Shown here: one piece after another, positions 1 through 7,189 of the stretch
How the letters are laid out: every line of letters begins with the position of its first letter
Numbering within the stretch: the first letter of the stretch is position 1
Source of the DNA: a virus
DNA: 24,602 nt
Reading direction: 5' to 3' (one strand)
Virus record (IMG/VR): IMGVR_UViG_3300047497_000015
Span: 1-24,602 of that record
The notes under the pieces: generated by a model
The model's database searches: none
The model's input: the letters and a program-made list of their open reading frames with translations, nothing else
What the model was told of the DNA's origin: nothing
Translations under genes and position numbers: made by a program

Positions 1-338
1 TCGAAAAGGAATTCGCGCCCCACGCCTTCAAGGCACGGCGAATTGAAGAGCTGAGGCGCGCCATCCGCGCTCGGTACGACGATCTCTCCGCCTTCGAACA
101 GTTCGAAGCTAAGGGCAAACGGTTCACCGTTCTGCTGGGACCGCGCGGCGCGGAACGGCGCGTGAACAAGTTCCGCCTCCTGAAGGCGATCGGCTCGAAG
201 GCCTTCGCCGCCGTCGCTTCGGTGACCCTCAAAGCGCTGGAAACCGGCGTCTCTCCGGAGATCGCCGCCACCGTGATCGACACGGATCGCACCGGCGCCC
301 GCACTCTCAAAATTTTCGAGCTGGGCAAAGCCAGCTAA
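1..338 (+). CDS. Partial hypothetical phage protein (C-terminal end)
   Basis: An open frame enters from the left edge and stops with TAA at 336-338. The first complete codon is at base 3 and about 111 residues are visible. The visible part is rich in Arg, Lys and Ala. It has a charged helical stretch at the start and a predicted helical region near the end, finishing in FELGKAS. I do not recognise a family. It ends 9 bases before the GTG of the capsid protease fusion, and an AAGGA overlapping its stop codon serves that next gene, so it belongs to the same operon. In comparable phages this slot, just before the prohead protease, holds portal-proximal or head morphogenesis genes. That is positional inference only. 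Confidence 0.75.
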   Translation, partial: EKEFAPHAFKARRIEELRRAIRARYDDLSAFEQFEAKGKRFTVLLGPRGAERRVNKFRLLKAIGSKAFAAVASVTLKALETGVSPEIAATVIDTDRTGARTLKIFELGKAS

Positions 339-347
339 GGACAAAAC

Positions 348-2240
348 GTGGAAAAGAAACCACCGACACAACTCGAACTACTCGCGGCGGACATCACGCC
401 GGCGTCCTCGGCCGACAAGGAAAACCGGACTGCCACCATGCGCTTCTACACCGGCGCAAGCGTGCAGCGAACGGACTACTGTTCGGGCGAAAAATACAAT
501 CTCGCGTTCTCAATGGACCCCGCGCATGTGGACCTGTCCCGCCTCAACGGCGGCGCGCCACTGCTGAACGCCCATCAGAGCTACGACATTGGCGACCAGC
601 TCGGCGTGGTCACCAAAGCGTGGATCGAAAACGGCGTCGGTATGGCCGACGTCCGCTTCAGCCAGCGCGACGGTGTGACCGATGTCTGGAACGACGTGGC
701 CGCAGGCATCGTGCGCAACGTCAGCATGGGCGCGGTGATCCGCAAGCTTCAGGACGTTACCCCTGACGACGAGACGGAAATGAAAAGTTATCTCGCCGTG
801 GACTGGCAACCGATGGAGATTTCCCTCGTGCCGATTCCGGCGGATGGAGCGGCGGGCTTCCTCTCTCACCAGGAAGTCCTGCCCAATGCAGGCAAACGGG
901 CAACATCAGCCCCTCAGGAGACAAATATGGAAAAAGACAACGCGGTCGATGTGGCTCGTTTGACAAACGAGGCCATCACGGCCGAACGGCTTCGCGTAAG
1001 CGAAATCCGAACCGCGGTTCGCACCGCACAACTGGACGAATCCCTCGCCGATCAACTGGTCGACTCCGGTACCACCGCCGATGAGGCGCGCCGTCAGGTA
1101 CTCGCCAAACTGGCCGAGCGTACCGCCGTCAACCCCACGCGCAGCAACGCCGAAGTGACTCGCGACCAGGCCGACACGCGCTTCGCGGCCGTCACTGCCG
1201 CGATGCTCCACCGGCACAACCCGGCGCAGTACAAGCTGGATGACGCAAGCCGTCAGTACCGCTCGATGTCCCTCATGGAAATCGCCGTGGAAATGCTCTC
1301 TTCGCAGGGCAAGAACGTCCGCGGGCTTCCGAAGATGGAAATCGCACAGCTCGCCTTCGCCGGCGCGGGGACCACGGATTACCCGTCGATTCTCGCCAAC
1401 GTTGCGAACAAGACCCTCCGCTCCGCCTATCAGGCCGCGCCGCAGACGTTCAAACCGTTCTGCCGGATGTCATCGGCAACCGACTTCAAGCCGGTGAACC
1501 GCACCCAGTTGGGTGACGCGCCCACGCTGGAACTGGTGGACGAATCCGGCGAGTTCAAGTACGGCTTCATTCCGGACGGGAAAGAAACCTACGCGCTCGG
1601 CACCTACGGCAAAATCATCGCCGTCAGCCGTCAGGCCATCATCAATGACGACCTGAACGCCTTCACGCGCATCCCCGAACTTCAGGGCCGCGCGGCCGCG
1701 CGCCTCGAATCGAACCTCGTGTGGGGCATCATCACCGGCAACCCGAACATGGCGGACGGCAACGCGCTCTTCAGCTCTCCGCACGCCAATCTGGCAGGCG
1801 CGGGAACCATGATCTCCGTCGCATCCCTGGGTACAGCGCGCGCCGCCATGCGTCAGCAGACCGGCCTCGGCTCAACCGAGATTCTGGACCTGATGCCGAA
1901 GTTCCTGATCGTTCCCACGGCGCTCGAAACCATCGCGCAGCAGTACGTGAACCAGACCAACGTCGTCTACACGAAGGCGTCGGATTTCAACCCGTTCGCC
2001 GGCGCGCTGCAGGTTGTTGCCGAACCCCGTCTCGACACGAACAGCGCTCTGTCCTGGTATCTGGCCTGCGGTCCGGATCAGATCGACACGATTGAGTACG
2101 CATATCTGACCGGCCAGGAAGGCGTCTATCTCGAAACCCGCCTGGGCTTCGAAGTGGACGGCATGGAACTGAAGGCGCGCCTCGACTTCGCCGCCAAAGC
2201 GATCGACTTCCGCGGCTTCTACAAGAACCCCGGCGCCTAA
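348..2240 (+). CDS. Prohead protease / major capsid protein fusion
   Basis: This 630-residue protein probably combines head maturation protease, scaffold and major capsid subunit. Residues 1-190 look like an S78/U35-type prohead protease. Candidate catalytic residues are His76 (in LLNAHQSYDIG), Ser126 (in IVRNVSMGAV) and an acidic site around Glu157 in the typical EISLVPIPAD stretch. Residues 194-284 are charged and helical, as expected of a scaffold (delta) region. Residues 285-630 resemble the Mu gpT-like major head subunit family, including TYGKIIAVSRQAIINDDL and the downstream RAAARLE segment. The start is GTG with AAGGA just upstream. An in-frame ATG at 927 (residue 194) has its own Shine-Dalgarno AGGAG at 916-920, so a separate 437-residue scaffold-capsid product is plausible. 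Fusions of this kind are known in phage annotation; the family assignment is by recognition of motifs. Confidence 0.9.
   Translation: MEKKPPTQLELLAADITPASSADKENRTATMRFYTGASVQRTDYCSGEKYNLAFSMDPAHVDLSRLNGGAPLLNAHQSYDIGDQLGVVTKAWIENGVGMADVRFSQRDGVTDVWNDVAAGIVRNVSMGAVIRKLQDVTPDDETEMKSYLAVDWQPMEISLVPIPADGAAGFLSHQEVLPNAGKRATSAPQETNMEKDNAVDVARLTNEAITAERLRVSEIRTAVRTAQLDESLADQLVDSGTTADEARRQVLAKLAERTAVNPTRSNAEVTRDQADTRFAAVTAAMLHRHNPAQYKLDDASRQYRSMSLMEIAVEMLSSQGKNVRGLPKMEIAQLAFAGAGTTDYPSILANVANKTLRSAYQAAPQTFKPFCRMSSATDFKPVNRTQLGDAPTLELVDESGEFKYGFIPDGKETYALGTYGKIIAVSRQAIINDDLNAFTRIPELQGRAAARLESNLVWGIITGNPNMADGNALFSSPHANLAGAGTMISVASLGTARAAMRQQTGLGSTEILDLMPKFLIVPTALETIAQQYVNQTNVVYTKASDFNPFAGALQVVAEPRLDTNSALSWYLACGPDQIDTIEYAYLTGQEGVYLETRLGFEVDGMELKARLDFAAKAIDFRGFYKNPGA
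916..929 (+). promoter_or_regulatory. Internal ribosome binding site and in-frame ATG within the protease-capsid gene
   Basis: AGGAG at 916-920 lies six bases before an ATG at 927-929 in the same frame as the long gene. It is a better start signal than the GTG at 348. It falls exactly at the boundary between the protease-like region and the helical scaffold-like region. Translation from here would give a scaffold plus capsid protein without the protease. This would let the phage make capsid subunit in excess of protease. Confidence 0.65.
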
Positions 2241-2280
2241 TCCGCGCCCTTCAATCCAAGAACAAGGAAAACAGAAAACT

Positions 2281-2616
2281 ATGACGAATTTCGTTCAAAA
2301 GGGCGACAGCATTCAGCTTGTCGCCCCGTATGCCGTCGCCTCCGGCGGCGGCGCTCTCGTGGGCAGCATCTTCGGTGTCGCGACCAACGCGGTAGCCAAC
2401 GGCGCGACGGGCGACTTCCTCACCGAAGGCGTCTTCGACCTCACCAAATCGGCGACGGTAACTCCCGCGCAGGGCGGATTGGCCTACTGGGACAACACCG
2501 CCATGAGCGTGACGACCGTGAACACCGGTAACAAGCTGATCGGGACTTTCACCCGCGCGGCTCTCGCAGGCGATGCGACTACCCGCGTTCGCCTCAACGG
2601 CGCTTTCATCAGCTAA
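2281..2616 (+). CDS. Capsid decoration (cement) protein, DUF2190-like
   Basis: This 111-residue protein matches the DUF2190 pattern. The N-terminus is NFVQKGDSIQLVAPYAV, followed by a Gly-rich GGGALVGSIFGVA, then EGVFDLTKSATV, a central AYWDN and a C-terminal TRVRLNGAF. Proteins of this family coat and stabilise the capsid exterior and are usually encoded next to the major capsid gene, as here. It begins 40 bases after the capsid stop codon, with AAGGA upstream of the ATG. The length is normal for the family. There are no membrane segments or signal peptide. I am confident of the family; the decoration role is family knowledge. Confidence 0.88.
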   Translation: MTNFVQKGDSIQLVAPYAVASGGGALVGSIFGVATNAVANGATGDFLTEGVFDLTKSATVTPAQGGLAYWDNTAMSVTTVNTGNKLIGTFTRAALAGDATTRVRLNGAFIS

Positions 2617-2627
2617 GGCACAGACGA

Positions 2628-2939
2628 ATGAACTGGGCCGCACTGGCCGACCTCGCCCTCACGCAAAGCGTGGGGGCGTTCGGTCAGGCCATCACCTACC
2701 AACTCGCACCGCAGGCACCCGTCTCGGCTTCGGTCGTTCTCGGCCAAACGGTGCAGAAGGAAGACGCCTCACCCGGCCGCTACGCGCGCATCTTCGTGCG
2801 CCTGGCCGACTTCCCGAACGGATTCGTGCGCGGCGCCGTCGTCACGTTCCAGGGTTCCGGCGTGGAGTACTCCGTCTTCGAAGTGGACGTCGACGGCAAT
2901 GGCGGCGCATACGCCACCCTGCGAAACAACGATGCCTAA
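2628..2939 (+). CDS. Head-tail joining protein (probable)
   Basis: This is a 103-residue protein between the decoration protein and the tail completion candidate. The N-terminus is helical (MNWAALADLALTQSVGAFG), followed by short beta segments (QAITYQLAP, RIFVRLADFP, GAVVTFQGSGVEYSVFEVDVDG). This resembles the small head-tail joining (neck) proteins of lambda-like phages that cap the portal after packaging. The next gene starts inside its last codons (ATG at 2932, stop ending 2939), an overlap typical of coupled translation. The function comes from position plus overall fold pattern rather than a diagnostic motif. It could instead be another small neck or stopper protein. Confidence 0.72.
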   Translation: MNWAALADLALTQSVGAFGQAITYQLAPQAPVSASVVLGQTVQKEDASPGRYARIFVRLADFPNGFVRGAVVTFQGSGVEYSVFEVDVDGNGGAYATLRNNDA

Positions 2940-3384
2940 AGCCGTCAAAATATGGTTCAAAAAGCAGGTGCGCATTGACCACCTCACCATTCCCCAGCGC
3001 TCGATGCTCGACATCGGCACGGTGGGCCTGGCCGGGGTGAAGAACCGCGTCACCAGTTCGCTGGGACCGGACGATGCGGCGGCCAAGCCCCTGAACAAGA
3101 AATACGCGATTCAGAAAACGAAGCTCGGCCTCGGCAACCGGCGCAATCTCAGCTTCACCGGCAACATGCTCCGGAACCTCAGCATCCGAACCGTGTCCGA
3201 CAACAAGGCCGTCGCCGGACTCACCGGCCGGAAACAGCGAATCGCCGCGCGCGCCAACCAGGCGAAGCAGCCGTGGCTCGTCTTCTCGCCCCGCAACCGC
3301 GCCGCCGTGGTCGAAGCAACCCGCCGCGTGATATCGACCCTTTCGAAAACGTGGACCAAATCCACCACCAACACAGGAAATTAA
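2932..3384 (+). CDS. Tail completion-like protein (Mu gpG / P2 gpS type, tentative)
   Basis: I take the start at ATG 2932 (MPKAVKIWFKKQV), overlapping the previous gene by 8 bases, rather than the earlier in-frame codon at 2899, which lies deep in that gene. The product is 150 residues and very basic. The segment LSFTGNMLRNLSIR, followed by a basic helix and then KQPWLVFSPRN, recalls the LTGxLxxSI ... RPFLG pattern of phage virion morphogenesis/tail completion proteins. These act at the head-proximal end of the tail. The match is partial, and HK97 gp10-like neck proteins are an alternative. The operon position between joining and terminator proteins fits either. Confidence 0.68.
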   Translation: MPKAVKIWFKKQVRIDHLTIPQRSMLDIGTVGLAGVKNRVTSSLGPDDAAAKPLNKKYAIQKTKLGLGNRRNLSFTGNMLRNLSIRTVSDNKAVAGLTGRKQRIAARANQAKQPWLVFSPRNRAAVVEATRRVISTLSKTWTKSTTNTGN

Positions 3385-3390
3385 GACGCC

Positions 3391-3861
3391 ATGGTCGACC
3401 CCTCCGAAATCGCGAACAATCTCGTCTCGCTCCTGCAGGACATTCCCGATCTCGTAGCCGAACTGGACGGGGACCCCGGCCGGATCTCCGCCTACCTCGA
3501 TTCCTACCCGCGGCAGTCGAATCTGCAGCTGGCCATCCATGAAATGCCCTCACCCGGCGTTCTGGTGGCGTGGCAGTCAACCGGGCCGGGGAATTTCGGC
3601 GGGATGACCGTCTGGGCGCACCGCTTCACGATCTATCTGCGATCGGCGAACGTCATGCCGGGTTCCCCCGGCAACTATTTCAGCTATTTCCGGCTCCTCA
3701 CCCGAGGCGTTCCGGTGAGCGTGGGTATCCCGCTCATGCAGGTCAACGTGCATCCGAGCTGCGACCCGATGGACATCCCGTCCATCGCCCGCAACAACGA
3801 CGCCGAAGGCCTGGACTACTTCGAGGTTGCGGTTTCGTTCACGGAAATCGGCGACGAATAA
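3391..3861 (+). CDS. Tail terminator-like protein (positional)
   Basis: This is a 156-residue protein starting 6 bases after the previous stop, with ATG at 3391 and only a weak ribosome site. It has an N-terminal helix (EIANNLVSLLQDIPDLVAEL), then beta strands with conserved-looking hydrophobics such as FTIYLRSANVMPG, and a C-terminal YFEVAVSFTEIGDE. An alpha-beta protein of about 150 residues immediately before the tail tube gene is where tail terminators (lambda gpU-like) sit. No motif proves it. The role in stopping tail polymerisation and joining the tail to the head is inferred from gene order. Confidence 0.72.
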   Translation: MVDPSEIANNLVSLLQDIPDLVAELDGDPGRISAYLDSYPRQSNLQLAIHEMPSPGVLVAWQSTGPGNFGGMTVWAHRFTIYLRSANVMPGSPGNYFSYFRLLTRGVPVSVGIPLMQVNVHPSCDPMDIPSIARNNDAEGLDYFEVAVSFTEIGDE

Positions 3862-3882
3862 AACAGAAAACGAGGAAACATT

Positions 3883-4896
3883 ATGGCAAGAATTCAGGAA
3901 TTACTGGTCGCCCTCGGGGCGGGCAAGCAAACGAACATTTCGACGGCGAACACCGCCATGCAATCTATGCGTTTCAGCAAGCTGAACGCGCAGATCACCA
4001 ACCCGAAGCTGGTCACCGAAAACGACGCTCCGGAAATCGGCAAGGGAAACGAGTTCATCGAGAACGTCTATAAATCCCACTGGGAAGTCGGCACCACCAT
4101 GGAGAAATACCTCTCCAGTGAGTTCGCAGCCTGGGCCTTCGCCTACGCGCTGGGCAAAGTGGCCGTGACGGGCAGCGCGGCGCCGTACACCTACACCATC
4201 ACCCCGCTGAACACCTCCACGGACGGGCTCGAACTGCCCTACTTCAGCGTGCTGGAACAGATTCGCCCCGGCTCCGGCGTCGTCATCGATCGCCAGCACG
4301 TCGGTTGCGCGCTGAAGATGCTGAAAATGTCGATCGGCTCGGGACCCGGCCGCGCGAACTCGAAGCTCTCCGCGGATATCGTCGGTTCCGGCCTTCTGGT
4401 GGACCCCAGCGGCCTCACCATGCCCGCGCCGATCACCGAACACCTTCTCCCGGCGTCGAGCCTGACCTTCTCCTGCAATGGCACCGATTACGTAACCAGC
4501 AAGAACCTCGTTTCGCTCGAACTCGGATGGGACAACGCATTCCTCAATACCGGCTTCTTCCCCGGCTCCGGCTCTCAGGCCGGCGCCCAGGTACAGGGCC
4601 GTATCGAGGTGGGCGCCCGCGTCCCGAGCTTCAGTTTCATCGCCCGTTACAACAACGGATCCTCGGAACTGGCAAAGCTCGAATCCCTGACGACGGCCAC
4701 ATGCACGCTCAGCCTGACGGCGGACGCGAACAACAGCCTCACCATCACCTGGCAAAAAATGGGCTTCGAAATGGTGGAGATCGGCGACACGGACGGCATC
4801 GTCACAGTTGCGGTGACCTGTTCGCCTCAGTACGACCTCACCAACGGCATCGTTTCCGTCGTTGTGGTGACGCCTGTAGCGGGCATCTGTCAGTAG
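3883..4896 (+). CDS. Major tail tube protein
   Basis: The protein has 337 residues and a good ribosome site (GAGGAAA) before ATG 3883. It is rich in beta-strand patterns, Gly, Ser and Thr, and has no signal peptide or membrane segment. Features seen are an N-terminal helix, a middle SSEFAAWAFAYALGK helix, PYTYTITPL, and near the C-terminus NNSLTITWQKMGFEMVEIGD. The Ig-like beta composition, its size and its place between terminator and tail assembly chaperone fit the tail tube subunit of siphophages, which stacks as hexameric rings around the tape measure. At 337 residues it is larger than lambda gpV and may carry an extra surface domain. The assignment is by position and composition. Confidence 0.8.
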   Translation: MARIQELLVALGAGKQTNISTANTAMQSMRFSKLNAQITNPKLVTENDAPEIGKGNEFIENVYKSHWEVGTTMEKYLSSEFAAWAFAYALGKVAVTGSAAPYTYTITPLNTSTDGLELPYFSVLEQIRPGSGVVIDRQHVGCALKMLKMSIGSGPGRANSKLSADIVGSGLLVDPSGLTMPAPITEHLLPASSLTFSCNGTDYVTSKNLVSLELGWDNAFLNTGFFPGSGSQAGAQVQGRIEVGARVPSFSFIARYNNGSSELAKLESLTTATCTLSLTADANNSLTITWQKMGFEMVEIGDTDGIVTVAVTCSPQYDLTNGIVSVVVVTPVAGICQ

Positions 4897-4923
4897 TAGC
4901 GGAAACGGGAGGAAGAAGAGGAC

Positions 4924-5544
4924 ATGGAAAACACGCAAGTTTTTGATATCGCGCGCCCCGTCGAGCTGCAGCTGCGCTCGGCCGAAGGACTGAAGACGGT
5001 GAAGGTTCGCTTTCCTTCCGATGAGGAATGGACCCAGCGGCAACGCCGCCGCAAGGTCATCATCAAGCAGCTCGGCCGCGGGGCCAGCGAAACCACCATC
5101 CCGGCCGGTGAGAAGGTCGACGAGGACCTGCTGAAGAAAATCCGCACGGACGAAGGTCCGGAGCTGGACGCCTTCGAGGCTCAGAAGATCGTCGAAGAAC
5201 TCAGCTCGGCCGACGTGGACGACGTGGAACCGGCGTCCGAAGGTTTCCGTGTTTCGCTCCGGGTTCCCGGCGGCGTCACGGCGATCGTGGCGTCGATCCC
5301 CTCCGCGAAGGACGTTTTCGACTACCGCCGCAGCTTCGCGCGCATCGTCGACATGCCCTTCGGCAAACAGGAACTCACGGTCAACCTGAACGCGGCCTCC
5401 ACCCTGTTCGAGAAGATCGTGAAAGGCACCGAAGGCTATGCGGGCGGCAAAGTCCCCATCGTTCACCAGACCGTCGCGGTGAAAGCCGTGCTCGAAGCGC
5501 TGGACGCGGGCCTCCACAGCGAGGACAAACCCGAAAGTTTTTAG
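4924..5544 (+). CDS. Tail assembly chaperone, short (unshifted) form
   Basis: This 206-residue protein follows the tail tube gene with an excellent ribosome site (GGAGGAAGAAGAGGAC) before ATG 4924. It is strongly acidic and lysine-rich, with long charged helices (residues 35-100) and no membrane segment. Siphophages encode tail assembly chaperones (lambda gpG/gpGT) here, between tube and tape measure, where they bind the tape measure during assembly. The stop codon TAG at 5542-5544 follows a run of five T (5538-5542). The -1 frame is open straight through to 5957, as expected of the G/GT arrangement. The chaperone identity is inferred from position and the frameshift layout. Confidence 0.75.
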   Translation: MENTQVFDIARPVELQLRSAEGLKTVKVRFPSDEEWTQRQRRRKVIIKQLGRGASETTIPAGEKVDEDLLKKIRTDEGPELDAFEAQKIVEELSSADVDDVEPASEGFRVSLRVPGGVTAIVASIPSAKDVFDYRRSFARIVDMPFGKQELTVNLNAASTLFEKIVKGTEGYAGGKVPIVHQTVAVKAVLEALDAGLHSEDKPESF

Positions 5545-5960
5545 ATAGCGGCGAATGGCCGGAAAAACCATCGCTGAGAGCGCTGGTCTACTGGTCATTC
5601 CGCCGCGGGGAACTTTGTTCCGGGGAGCGCGAATGTCCGGAGGCCGTCGAAGTGGGCTGCCTCGACTGCGGATATGAGTGGACCCCGGACGATATCGATA
5701 GTCCCGGCGCCTGCCCTTCGTGCGCCGCGCGGCGCTACCAGCGGCGGAGGTGTCCGGCCTGCCCGCTCCTGAAGATCGACGGGTGCGAAGGGACCCAGGC
5801 CGGCCAGCTCCTGCAGCGCGCCGTCGACCTGAAATGCGCGCTCAAGGCCGGGGTGGAGATCGGCCTCGAGGAGATCCCCGAGGATGAGTTCCGCGCCCTG
5901 CTGATCGTGGAGCAAGAGCGGGAGCGGTACGAGGCGGAATCGACGAAGAACCAGAGGTGA
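5541..5960 (+). CDS. Frameshift extension of the tail chaperone, or separate zinc-ribbon protein
   Basis: The -1 frame relative to the chaperone is open from upstream of 5541 to the TGA at 5958-5960, adding 139 residues (345 in total if fused). The entry is protein-like (SLRALVYWSFRRGELC). It is followed by paired cysteines CxxC-x14-CxxC (5658-5723) typical of a zinc ribbon, then another CPAC pair and a single Cys, and an acidic C-terminal helix. A possible independent start is GTG 5652, with GGAGG at 5639-5643, giving 102 residues. Both routes may operate. If shifted, tRNA-Phe in the P site would re-pair from TTT (5539-5541) to TTT (5538-5540) just before the stop. The metal-binding role is inferred from cysteine spacing. 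Confidence 0.68.
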   Translation, partial: LDSGEWPEKPSLRALVYWSFRRGELCSGERECPEAVEVGCLDCGYEWTPDDIDSPGACPSCAARRYQRRRCPACPLLKIDGCEGTQAGQLLQRAVDLKCALKAGVEIGLEEIPEDEFRALLIVEQERERYEAESTKNQR

Positions 5961-5963
5961 AAT

Positions 5964-6878
5964 GTGACAGACCCCCGCAGTCGCCGCTTCTTCCGGGTTG
6001 TGGAGCAGCCGAAACACATGCGCAAGACCTGCAATGTGTGCAAGACGCTGAAGTACCTGCCTGAATTCCGCTTCGATCAGGAACGGCGCGCCTATAACAA
6101 AACCTGCAAACAGTGCTGCGGGGTTGCCATAAGAAAACGAATGGAGAAAAAAGGCGTGAATATCCTGAAAGTCCCCGTAATTGCGTTGGCGCTGTTCGTG
6201 ACCCTCCACGCTCAGCAGTTTGAGGTTGCCGCGGTGCATCCGAACACCAGCGGAAGCCAAAACCTTTCGATCATGGCGCAACCCGGCGGAAGGCTGGTGG
6301 CTGAGAACGTCACGCTGCAGGTGCTGATCCGCGCGGCCTACAAAGTCAGCACGCTGCAGATATTCGGCGGGCCTTCCTGGCTCACGTCGGATCGCTTCAA
6401 CGTGACCGCAAAGACCGAGGCCGACTCCGGCGCGAAGACCGTGGGGGATATGGCGCCCATGATCCAAAGCCTGATCGAAGACCGCTTCAGCCTGAAAGCG
6501 CATCGGGACACCAGGGAACTGTTCGTGAACGCCCTGACGGCGGGAAAGAAGGGCCTGAAGATCGTCCCATCGGATGAAGGGGACGGCAAGCTCACCATGA
6601 CCCGTCGAAGGCTCGACGGCAACCGGGTGACCATGGACCAAATCGCGAAGGCGCTGTCCGATGTCACCGGCTCGCTGGTGGTGGATCAGTCCGGCTTCGA
6701 CGGCTATCTGGACATCCACATTCTCTGGCAGCCGGACACCGAAACCCCGAAAGAAGACAGCCCACCGCCCCTGTTCGACGTCCTGCTGGATCAGTTCGGC
6801 CTGGTGGTGAAAGCGAAACGCGCGCCGGTTCCCGTCGTGGTCATAGACAGCGTTGAGAAGCTTCGCGGCGAGAGCTGA
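5964..6878 (+). CDS. Zinc-ribbon segment joined in frame to a TIGR03435-like secreted protein
   Basis: The long frame gives 304 residues from GTG 5964, which has AGAGG six bases upstream. Residues 20-53 form a zinc ribbon, with Cys23/Cys26 and Cys48/Cys51 and the F-x5-R-x4-K-T-C spacing seen in endonuclease VII/HNH-associated ribbons. From residue 65 it becomes a different protein. MNILKVPVIALALFVTLHAQ is a classic signal peptide and QFEVAAVHPN is the hallmark opening of the TIGR03435 family, with the GGRLVAENVTLQVLIRAAY and GPSWLTSDRFNVTAK segments following. A second start, GTG 6156 with purine-rich sequence ahead, would produce the secreted 240-residue form. The function of TIGR03435 proteins is unknown. 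The 3' end overlaps the opposing BRCT gene by 38 bases. Confidence 0.8.
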   Translation: MTDPRSRRFFRVVEQPKHMRKTCNVCKTLKYLPEFRFDQERRAYNKTCKQCCGVAIRKRMEKKGVNILKVPVIALALFVTLHAQQFEVAAVHPNTSGSQNLSIMAQPGGRLVAENVTLQVLIRAAYKVSTLQIFGGPSWLTSDRFNVTAKTEADSGAKTVGDMAPMIQSLIEDRFSLKAHRDTRELFVNALTAGKKGLKIVPSDEGDGKLTMTRRRLDGNRVTMDQIAKALSDVTGSLVVDQSGFDGYLDIHILWQPDTETPKEDSPPPLFDVLLDQFGLVVKAKRAPVPVVVIDSVEKLRGES

Positions 6879-7176
6879 GTATGGCCAGTTCTTCAGCCCA
6901 ATGGCGTTCGCTTACGATTCCGATTGGATGCCGCTTCGCCAAGTCCGCCCCCTTCTGAATCCTGTCTCCCCAGTCAGAAGCAAGCCAGTCCGGGCCGGTT
7001 TGGGTCCCGATCACAAGGTAATCTATTCGAGGCGTGACTTTGGAGGTGCACCGGCCTCCCCGTGCGTTTATCAAAGCCTCGCACTGTTTGCGCGTGCCAC
7101 GCGCGAAGTTCCCAGCGAGTACGAAAAGACTGCCGACGAATACAATCGGCGGCGGCGGATCAGTCAGAAAGTCCAT
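6841..7176 (-). CDS. Small BRCT-domain protein
   Basis: On the minus strand, starting at ATG 7176 (MDFLTDPPPPIVFVGSLFVL), this gives 111 residues. An upstream in-frame start at 7305 would run into the neighbouring gene and is less likely. Nearly the whole protein is one BRCT domain. It has FVGSLFVLAGNFARGTRKQC (beta1 and alpha1), INARGGRC, then PRIDYLVIGTQ (the beta3 DYLV motif), a conserved DW(x)SDWGDRIQKGADL stretch, and PIGIVSERHWAEEL with the conserved Trp. BRCT domains bind DNA ends or phosphoproteins and occur in NAD-dependent ligase and RFC, but also as free-standing bacterial proteins. It lies 13 bases downstream of the zinc-ribbon membrane gene, as a two-gene minus-strand unit facing the phage late operon. 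Confidence 0.82.
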   Translation of the reverse strand: MDFLTDPPPPIVFVGSLFVLAGNFARGTRKQCEALINARGGRCTSKVTPRIDYLVIGTQTGPDWLASDWGDRIQKGADLAKRHPIGIVSERHWAEELAILSSRREASQRCL

Positions 7177-7189
7177 GAGGTTTCCCGGC

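Noticed and set aside
3901-5598. 565-residue open frame on the minus strand
   Set aside because: It is antisense to the tail tube and chaperone genes. The composition (Arg, Asp, His and Val repeats) is that of a high-GC shadow frame, and the plus-strand genes have good ribosome sites and protein-like sequence.
5555-5677. 40-codon frame starting at ATG 5555, just after the chaperone
   Set aside because: No ribosome site and a basic low-complexity product. The open -1 frame at the same place is better explained as the chaperone extension.
5595-6719. 374-residue open frame on the minus strand over the chaperone extension and TIGR03435-like gene
   Set aside because: The plus strand shows zinc ribbons, a signal peptide and a family signature; the minus product has no recognisable feature.
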